Below are positions 58,960-64,000 of a stretch of 64,000 nt of DNA, piece by piece (position 1 is the stretch's first letter; each line of letters opens with the position of its first letter). The position numbers were made by a program, and so were the translations under genes. Under the pieces are notes generated by a model. That model was not told the origin of the DNA, made no database searches, and saw nothing but the letters and a program-made list of their open reading frames with translations. This stretch comes from an uncultured Clostridia bacterium (GTDB taxonomy: Bacteria; Bacillota; Clostridia; Christensenellales; CAG-917). The DNA lies in contig CASECZ010000004.1 of NCBI GenBank assembly GCA_949286725.1, forward strand, positions 87,159 through 151,158, read 5' to 3'.

Positions 58960-60582
58960 ATGAGCGATAAAAAGAAATCTTCCAAAAATACCGTATTTTA
59001 CGGCGTACAGGATCCGGCAATCGCCAAAGCGATATTTGCTCTTATGCTTGTCTGCGTAGTCTTTGTTTTCGCGCTGAGCATCGTTTTTTTGGTTTTCACA
59101 ACTTCCGCAAACAATCATTACGGGCTTATCTACATCGACGGGAAATACTACACTTCCCTAACCGATATGACGTCGGGCGTCGAGCGCAATCAGGGCGCCG
59201 TGTTCCAGGAACAGAAGGAATACAATGTGGGCGACCGCGTCGGTTTTCTCTTTGTCAAAAACGGAAACTGGGCAGTCACGAGTTACACCGTCGACCACAT
59301 AACCGACGGCAGATACTATCTTGATATGGACGGAGAAATCGCGCCCATATATATGGACGTCATCATCGGCAAATACGTAAAGAGTATCGACTCGCCTTTC
59401 ATTCTTTCCATAATCGGCGACACGACGATACTGATTCTCATCGATGCCGTGTTTATGGTGCTGACAGTCATTTTCGGATTGCTCTATTTCCTCGTTTCTC
59501 CCCGCGGAGCAAAAAAATTCGACAAAAACAAAGAGGAAAAAGAGTCAGCTCCTGTCGTTGCCATTTCCAATGACAACGCCGCATTGCTCATGAGTTACAT
59601 CTCCACGGACGACAACATCCGCCCGCTGGAAGACGAAAACGAAGCCCTTGCGGGGCTCACCAACACCAACTACTACAACTCCGTCCGTCTGCATGACGGC
59701 GAGGTCTACACGGTGGTCAAGAAATACCCCGCCGCGGCGCGCGCCATGGAAGAGTACGGCGCGTCCGATATGGACATCATCAAGATGAACATGATAGGCA
59801 ACTCCGAGTTCGACAACCTGATTCTCATGCCTCACAAGGAAAAGACCATGTCGATGCAGGAGATAATCGATTTTGTCGCGGGGCTGGAAGGCGTCTACTG
59901 CATCAAGAAACGCGGCACGCTCAACTGGGTGTACAAGTACAAGTCCAAGACCATTCTCATCGTCAAAGAAAACGACGACCACAGCGGTTTCAAAGTGGCA
60001 GTTAAAGTCTATCCCGACGCGGCGGAGAAACTGAACATCATCTACAAAGCGCTCGAAGACTCCACCTTCCCCATCGGCCCGTTCTGGTATATGTTCAACA
60101 ACCTGCGCAACCTGCCCGGCAACGTCATTCAATGGCTGATTACGGAGTCGTACAAGATTTCGCAGTGGCAACAAGTTCGTGCCGACATACTGCGCGACAC
60201 CCCGTCCATCGAAAGCCTGGGCTATGACGTGCTCGCTCTGCGCACCGCGATACTCTCCGGCACGCGCATAATTCCGCAGGACAAGTTCACCATCATAACG
60301 CAGACGCCCGACGGCAAGAACAACTACGAAACCGTACTCGAAACGGGTTTCGCGGGTCTGAACGTCGACGAATTCACCAAGGAACTCACGGTGCAAATCC
60401 CCGAAAAATCGCTTTCGTTCAGCATCCTCACCAAGAAAAACGCAAGCGAGTCTATGCTCAATTCCATCTGCAACGAAATCACTCTGCTCTATATGCAGGA
60501 AAACACGTCCGTGCGTTCCGACGACGACCAGCCGCTTGCGCCCAAAGTCATCAAACGCAACGTGCGCAAAAAATCCAAATAA
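58960..60582 (+). CDS. Membrane-anchored protein with large cytoplasmic domain, unknown function
   Basis: 540 residues. Helix one at about 22-47, an extracytoplasmic domain of ~90 residues (YGLIYIDGKYYTSLTDM), helix two at about 150-180, then a ~360-residue cytoplasmic region ending in a basic tail (KRNVRKKSK). I recognise no domain; the cytoplasmic part alternates helices and strands and has no nucleotide-binding motif I can see. The ribosome site is weak (GTGGGAT). It is divergent from the pilus operon, so a link to pili is possible but only by position. Confidence 0.65.
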   Translation: MSDKKKSSKNTVFYGVQDPAIAKAIFALMLVCVVFVFALSIVFLVFTTSANNHYGLIYIDGKYYTSLTDMTSGVERNQGAVFQEQKEYNVGDRVGFLFVKNGNWAVTSYTVDHITDGRYYLDMDGEIAPIYMDVIIGKYVKSIDSPFILSIIGDTTILILIDAVFMVLTVIFGLLYFLVSPRGAKKFDKNKEEKESAPVVAISNDNAALLMSYISTDDNIRPLEDENEALAGLTNTNYYNSVRLHDGEVYTVVKKYPAAARAMEEYGASDMDIIKMNMIGNSEFDNLILMPHKEKTMSMQEIIDFVAGLEGVYCIKKRGTLNWVYKYKSKTILIVKENDDHSGFKVAVKVYPDAAEKLNIIYKALEDSTFPIGPFWYMFNNLRNLPGNVIQWLITESYKISQWQQVRADILRDTPSIESLGYDVLALRTAILSGTRIIPQDKFTIITQTPDGKNNYETVLETGFAGLNVDEFTKELTVQIPEKSLSFSILTKKNASESMLNSICNEITLLYMQENTSVRSDDDQPLAPKVIKRNVRKKSK

Positions 60583-60642
60583 AATTTCGTGCGCGCATTG
60601 CGCGCGTTGAGTCGACTTCCGTCGGCACAAAACAAACAATAC

Positions 60643-60668
60643 AAAAGCCCCGCAACGCGGGGCTTTTT
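60643..60668. terminator. Bidirectional terminator
   Basis: Stem AAAGCCCCGC / GCGGGGCTTT with a short loop and T6, between convergent genes. Confidence 0.85.
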
Positions 60669-60698
60669 TACGTACGCCAATCGGCTTTAAGCTACTGT

Positions 60699-61736
60699 TC
60701 ACCACTTGTTGTGGACTTTCTCGGCAAAGCACAGCCGCTGTCGCAGAATTATTTCCGTGCCGTCGTCGAGCACGCATTTGCCCGACACGTACCCGAAGAC
60801 CTGGTGAGGTATCATGCACATGACTTTGAGGTCGAAAGGTTCGTAGCGGTCGATGAGCGGTTTGAAAGTACAATCCAGCCTGCCATCGTCGGATACGAAC
60901 TTCCATTTCGCCATGAAATCGGGGTTGCCGACGTCGTCACCCGGGATTATGAACTTCGTCCTGCCGATTTTGTGGGCTTTGCCGTTGTAGAACAGCATAT
61001 CCTCGCTCGCCGCGGAAGTGTCGCCGAACCCGTAACCGATATTCCAACCGAACTTGCTGCCGTCTTCGAGATGAGTTTGCAGACTGCCCCAGTACCAAGT
61101 GTTGTCGTAAGTCCATACTCCTCGCCCCCAATCGAGCGTTGCAAGAGAGGTCGAAGGATAAAATTTCTTTACCTTATCCCCCACCGTAAACCAGCCTTCC
61201 GCCGTCATACAATTTATTTTCTGATTGTAATAAAAATATCCCTTCTTATCGAACGGCGTCGCAATGACCATACTCTCTTCGGGAAAATCGGTGAGCGTGA
61301 CGTCGAATTTGACGTCGTGACCTTTCTTGTCCGCATTCACGTATCTGCCCGTGAGATGACGCGTCTTGCCGTCGCAGGTAAACGTCATTTCCGTTTTGCC
61401 GTTGCGCCAGCTTACGTCGCCGTATTCCGTGGTGCGCGGCATTTTGAGTTTCCCCATCGGGAAGAAAAATACCGAACTGTTGGTGAACTGCGACGGAGTG
61501 ACGAAGTCCATGACGGATATCGAAAGCGCCCCGACGTACCCCATGTCGGCAACGGTCAGACAAAGCGCGTGTTCGTCGCAACCTATGTAATAGTAATCCC
61601 ATTCCTTGATGCGGGCACGCGGCGCGGTTATGTTCTCGCGGTTGTACTCCCAAAGCAGTTTTTTCGCGTATCCCGGAGTTTCGATGTTGCCCTGCGCGTC
61701 CAGCAAAGGACGGCGAGTGGTGATTTCCTTTTGCAT
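60699..61736 (-). CDS. DUF2804 family protein
   Basis: 345 residues, cytosolic. Typical DUF2804 order: PLLDAQGNIETPGYAKKLLWEYNRENI, RIKEWDYYYIG, LTVADMGYVGALSISVMDF, then TLDWGRGVWTYDNTWYWGS and a strand-rich end. The fold is a pair of lipocalin-like barrels related to CrtC/AttH; the reaction is unknown. The start at 61736 is fixed by GGGAGGAACGT. Monocistronic. Confidence 0.85.
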   Translation of the reverse strand: MQKEITTRRPLLDAQGNIETPGYAKKLLWEYNRENITAPRARIKEWDYYYIGCDEHALCLTVADMGYVGALSISVMDFVTPSQFTNSSVFFFPMGKLKMPRTTEYGDVSWRNGKTEMTFTCDGKTRHLTGRYVNADKKGHDVKFDVTLTDFPEESMVIATPFDKKGYFYYNQKINCMTAEGWFTVGDKVKKFYPSTSLATLDWGRGVWTYDNTWYWGSLQTHLEDGSKFGWNIGYGFGDTSAASEDMLFYNGKAHKIGRTKFIIPGDDVGNPDFMAKWKFVSDDGRLDCTFKPLIDRYEPFDLKVMCMIPHQVFGYVSGKCVLDDGTEIILRQRLCFAEKVHNKW

Positions 61737-61762
61737 ACGTTCCTCCCGAATGTGGTAGGGAT

Positions 61763-61792
61763 ATTTTATCCCCAACTTGATATTAGTGTCAA
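61763..61792 (-). promoter_or_regulatory. Promoter of the DUF2804 gene
   Basis: -35 TTGACA (61787-61792), 18-nt spacer, -10 TAAAAT (61763-61768). Confidence 0.55.
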
Positions 61793-61810
61793 TATTGTTT
61801 GAAAAAACGA

Positions 61811-61839
61811 TTGCAAAATGCAAAAAACTAGGCTATAAT
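61811..61839 (+). promoter_or_regulatory. Promoter of tRNA-Gln
   Basis: -35 TTGCAA (61811-61816), 17-nt spacer, perfect -10 TATAAT (61834-61839), 11 nt before the tRNA. Confidence 0.75.
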
Positions 61840-61850
61840 CACTCTTGCGT

Positions 61851-61924
61851 TGGAGCTTGGTGTAGTGGTAGCACATGGGCCTCTGACTCCCATGGTGTAG
61901 GTTCGATTCCTATAGCTCCTGCCA
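61851..61924 (+). tRNA. tRNA-Gln (anticodon CTG)
   Basis: Cloverleaf with encoded CCA. The anticodon loop CTCTGAC gives CTG, and T1-T72 is the weak first pair usual in Gln tRNAs. T loop TTCGATT. The anticodon stem TGGGC / TCCCA has one mismatch next to the loop. Confidence 0.9.
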
Positions 61925-61930
61925 ATGCAG

Positions 61931-61962
61931 AACACTCCCGACCGTCGGTCGGGAGTGTTTTT
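61931..61962 (+). terminator. Terminator of tRNA-Gln
   Basis: Perfect stem AACACTCCCGACC / GGTCGGGAGTGTT, loop GTC, then T6. Confidence 0.9.
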
Positions 61963-61966
61963 TCAT

Positions 61967-62061
61967 ACCCCGCCGCGCGTTCACGCACGCGGACGAGGTA
62001 TGAAAAAATGCAACCGCGCAGTGGTGTTCTGCATTGAACCCGCTGCGAGCCCGCAGGAAGC
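61967..62061. repeat. 95-bp direct repeat, copy 1
   Basis: Begins ACCCCGCCGCGCG and is identical to copy 2 over 95 bases; similarity continues more loosely to 62085. It contains GTGTTCTGCATT, the inverse of AATGCAGAACAC at the tRNA-Gln 3' junction (61924-61935). Confidence 0.85.
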
Positions 62062-62122
62062 TCCCACAGGGAGCATTACTATAAACCACCACCCTCTCAC
62101 AACAATCCGTCTGTTTCGTGCC

Positions 62123-62217
62123 ACCCCGCCGCGCGTTCACGCACGCGGACGAGGTATGAAAAAATGCAACCGCGCAGTGGTGTTCTGCATTGAACCCGCT
62201 GCGAGCCCGCAGGAAGC
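62123..62217. repeat. 95-bp direct repeat, copy 2
   Basis: Exact copy of 61967-62061 at a 156-base offset, with diverged ends. No terminal inverted repeats, transposase or target duplication is visible, so it looks like a tandem duplication of an intergenic element. Confidence 0.85.
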
Positions 62218-62312
62218 CCCCCCCTGGGAGCATTGCTATAAATCGCCCGCCTTTTTGCAACAACTTTATCTATTTGGCGATATTTTTCTCTTTCGCATAT
62301 CGTATATATAAA

Positions 62313-62341
62313 CGAAAACCGCCGATATCGGCGGCTTTCTT
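62313..62341 (-). terminator. Terminator of the last minus-strand gene
   Basis: Self-complementary GCCGCCGATATCGGCGG followed on the minus strand by TTTTCGTTT. Confidence 0.7.
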
Positions 62342-62358
62342 TATAACGATTGCAGCGA

Positions 62359-64000
62359 CTAAATAACTATTGTCTTTGGCGTAATAATAACACAGTCGTT
62401 TCCGTTGTTGCCGCTACCGTCCTTTGAATAGACGAATTTTATGACATCTCCGCTTTGTACGTCAACAGAATAAGTACCGGACTGTTCTCCGCTTTTTTCA
62501 AACTCGATGTTGTTGCCTATTTTCAATTGGAATTTGTCATAGTTCCTCTCCGACGAAACTTTATATTCGAATGTGAAAGCAAACGAACTTTTCGCCGTCA
62601 AAGTGTAAGTTGAAGTAGAACTGTCGGTCTTGTTAGCAGAGGTCAACGTAAACGGATTGGAATCTATCGTGAAAGCATAGCCGGCATCGTTTCGTACAAT
62701 GAAATATTGCTCCAAGATCGAGAGACTCGTGACGGATACGGTTTGCGTCGTACCGCTACCCGAACCGCTTGCGAAGTTGGCATTGTAGTATGTCATCACA
62801 TCGAAGAACTCGTTCCACTGGGATACTGATTTCGACACTGCAGACGATGTATTTATTTGTCCGTTGATATAAAATTCGTAGTCGATCACCATTTCGCCGG
62901 AAGACGCATAATAATCCATACCGGTTATGGTTACGCTTTTGTATCCTTTGTCCCAACTGCCGTCGTCGTATTTGCTTTCTACCTGTATGTACAACGTGGT
63001 GTCGTTGACACCGGACGGATTTTTCACAAACTCATAATCATTGCTGTATGCATATCTGTTATCATTCAAAGAATTCGCTATGTGAGAAATAAACGTTACT
63101 TTTGTGTTGCTGAATTCGACCATCAGATACTCGTGTTGCATACTCTCCAGTTGGAAATAGAGTTGCATAAGCCTTTCGTCATCCGCATCGGTTGTATCGT
63201 ACTTGTTTTCCAGTTCGCTGAGTTCCCGATAATACTTTGCGCTGTCACGGTCGGCATAAATGTACATATCGTCGTCGTAGTAATCGGGCTCACCCATAAT
63301 CCTTTGCACTTCGCTCTGCGACATACCAAGTTCCAACTTGCTTTCGTTGATGAAAGGATCCACACCGTAAATTATGCCGGGAATGACCAATAATATTGCA
63401 GACAACACAATCACGACAATTCCCGTGGCAAGATCGCGCGATCTGTTTTTCCTTTCGGCAAAAGGATCGTTTTTAATGCGTTGCATACCGGTGCAAAACG
63501 CTATCAGTGACAAAAGCAGCACGTATCCCGCGCACAAGAAGAACGCAATTTCCACGATGTCGTCGGGACTTACAACCTTGAACTCTCCCGGATACGTCTG
63601 TGCAAGCGTCGAAGAAATTATGAGCGGACCGTAAATGCTGAATACTGCAAGCAAAAGCGTCAGGACATACAAAACAGAATATGCCGTTCGTGAAATTTTG
63701 GTTTTAGACAAACAGGATACAATCAGTATTACGATTCCGAGTGCTACCACATAAACCGTCGACGTCCAGGATCCGCCGCTTCTGAATACCAGTATCGAGT
63801 ATACAATTGAAACCAATCCGAGCAAAAACAAGCTCAAACCCGCACCGATTCGGCTGACATAGTTGCCTCCCTTAAGATATGCGGATTCGATGACATCGTC
63901 AAGCGTCATACCGTATTTCGCGCTGTACGCAACCGTCGTTGTCTGAACGACGGGCGCACTGCTCGGAGTAATGTCCGCATACGAAGTCACTACTTCGTCG
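62359..64000 (-). CDS. Multi-helix membrane protein with BamE/SmpA-like motif (5' end outside window)
   Basis: At least 547 residues; the frame is open to the window edge, so the true start probably lies beyond it. Five or so hydrophobic segments fall in the first 220 residues. Then LELGMSQSEVQRIMGEPDYY follows the 'GMS..EV...xGxP' pattern of the SmpA/OmlA/BamE fold, used in monoderms as a protein-binding module. An acidic, Tyr-rich region and a strand-rich C-terminal domain (TYTLTAKSSFAFTFEYKVSSE, GTYSVDVQSGDVIKFVYSKDGS) follow. It is more AT-rich than most of the window. Function unknown. Confidence 0.65.
   Translation of the reverse strand, partial: DEVVTSYADITPSSAPVVQTTTVAYSAKYGMTLDDVIESAYLKGGNYVSRIGAGLSLFLLGLVSIVYSILVFRSGGSWTSTVYVVALGIVILIVSCLSKTKISRTAYSVLYVLTLLLAVFSIYGPLIISSTLAQTYPGEFKVVSPDDIVEIAFFLCAGYVLLLSLIAFCTGMQRIKNDPFAERKNRSRDLATGIVVIVLSAILLVIPGIIYGVDPFINESKLELGMSQSEVQRIMGEPDYYDDDMYIYADRDSAKYYRELSELENKYDTTDADDERLMQLYFQLESMQHEYLMVEFSNTKVTFISHIANSLNDNRYAYSNDYEFVKNPSGVNDTTLYIQVESKYDDGSWDKGYKSVTITGMDYYASSGEMVIDYEFYINGQINTSSAVSKSVSQWNEFFDVMTYYNANFASGSGSGTTQTVSVTSLSILEQYFIVRNDAGYAFTIDSNPFTLTSANKTDSSTSTYTLTAKSSFAFTFEYKVSSERNYDKFQLKIGNNIEFEKSGEQSGTYSVDVQSGDVIKFVYSKDGSGNNGNDCVIITPKTIVI

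Noticed and set aside
61910..62311. Reading frames on both strands through the 95-bp repeats, encoding a repeated ~32-residue segment
   Set aside because: The repeat offset of 156 is a multiple of three, so both strands stay open by chance. There is no ribosome site, the frame starts inside a tRNA end or terminator, and composition is not gene-like.

Overview
The window is 64 kb of a bacterial chromosome that reads as GC-rich by eye. The gene content is that of a monoderm member of the Bacillota, most likely an uncultured gut-type Clostridia (inference). The grounds are strong AGGAGG-type ribosome binding sites, PstS and other extracytoplasmic proteins made as lipoproteins, an HPr-like protein with an HPr-kinase-type serine, B. 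subtilis-like tRNA sequences, a type IV pilus cluster with no secretin genes, and a uraA-upp salvage operon. I see no phage, insertion sequence, integrase or CRISPR array.

Layout. 1-7.4 kb: the 3' end of a phosphoglycerate mutase, then minus-strand genes including two paralogous HxxxDG acyltransferases flanking an HSL-type esterase, two membrane proteins and a YgjP-type metallopeptidase. 7.4-11.8 kb: a complete pstSCAB-phoU operon whose PstS is circularly permuted. 11.8-17.3 kb: an XRE regulator, a DUF1294 protein, an ABC exporter pair (ATPase plus double FtsX-domain permease), an NTF2-like protein and a hexapeptide acetyltransferase. 17.5-20.0 kb: a secreted GH18 lipoprotein with a discoidin domain and a second lipoprotein. 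20.1-20.6 kb: a minus-strand tRNA cluster (fMet, Met, Glu, Val). 20.7-27.3 kb: a DUF2804 protein, a zinc-ribbon membrane protein, a beta-propeller protein, an unknown protein, an HPr/Crh-like protein lacking the PTS histidine, and a fused ATPase-permease. 27.6-35.5 kb: a complete arginine operon argGHCJBDF. 35.8-40.8 kb: a GPH sugar symporter, the uraA-upp operon behind a leader-peptide attenuator, and a PflX-type radical SAM protein. 41.0-46.1 kb: a CofE-like ligase, two divergent ArsB/NhaD-superfamily transporters (one behind a manganese-type riboswitch) and a tyrosine phosphatase. 46.3-58.7 kb: an eleven-gene type IV pilus operon. 58.9-64 kb: two unknown membrane proteins, a second DUF2804 protein, tRNA-Gln and a 95-bp exact direct repeat.

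How the genes work together. Arginine is made from glutamate and carbamoyl phosphate by one polycistron with mostly 1-4 nt overlaps. Phosphate uptake is a standard pst module with a candidate Pho box. The pilus operon runs pilC-pilM-pilN-pilO, a giant PilX/GspK-like protein, two minor pilins, pilD, pilB and two major-type pilins. No pilT is present, so retraction would depend on a gene elsewhere or be absent.

Regulation is unusually legible. Many promoters fit -35/-10 elements with a 17-nt spacer, and three genes (ygjP-like, pflX-like, phosphatase) have the -10 box exactly 6 nt before the ATG and no Shine-Dalgarno, which indicates leaderless mRNAs. The points I rate highest are the pyrBI-like uraA leader, the permuted PstS, the riboswitch-controlled NhaD-type transporter, the leaderless promoter class and the giant pilus protein.
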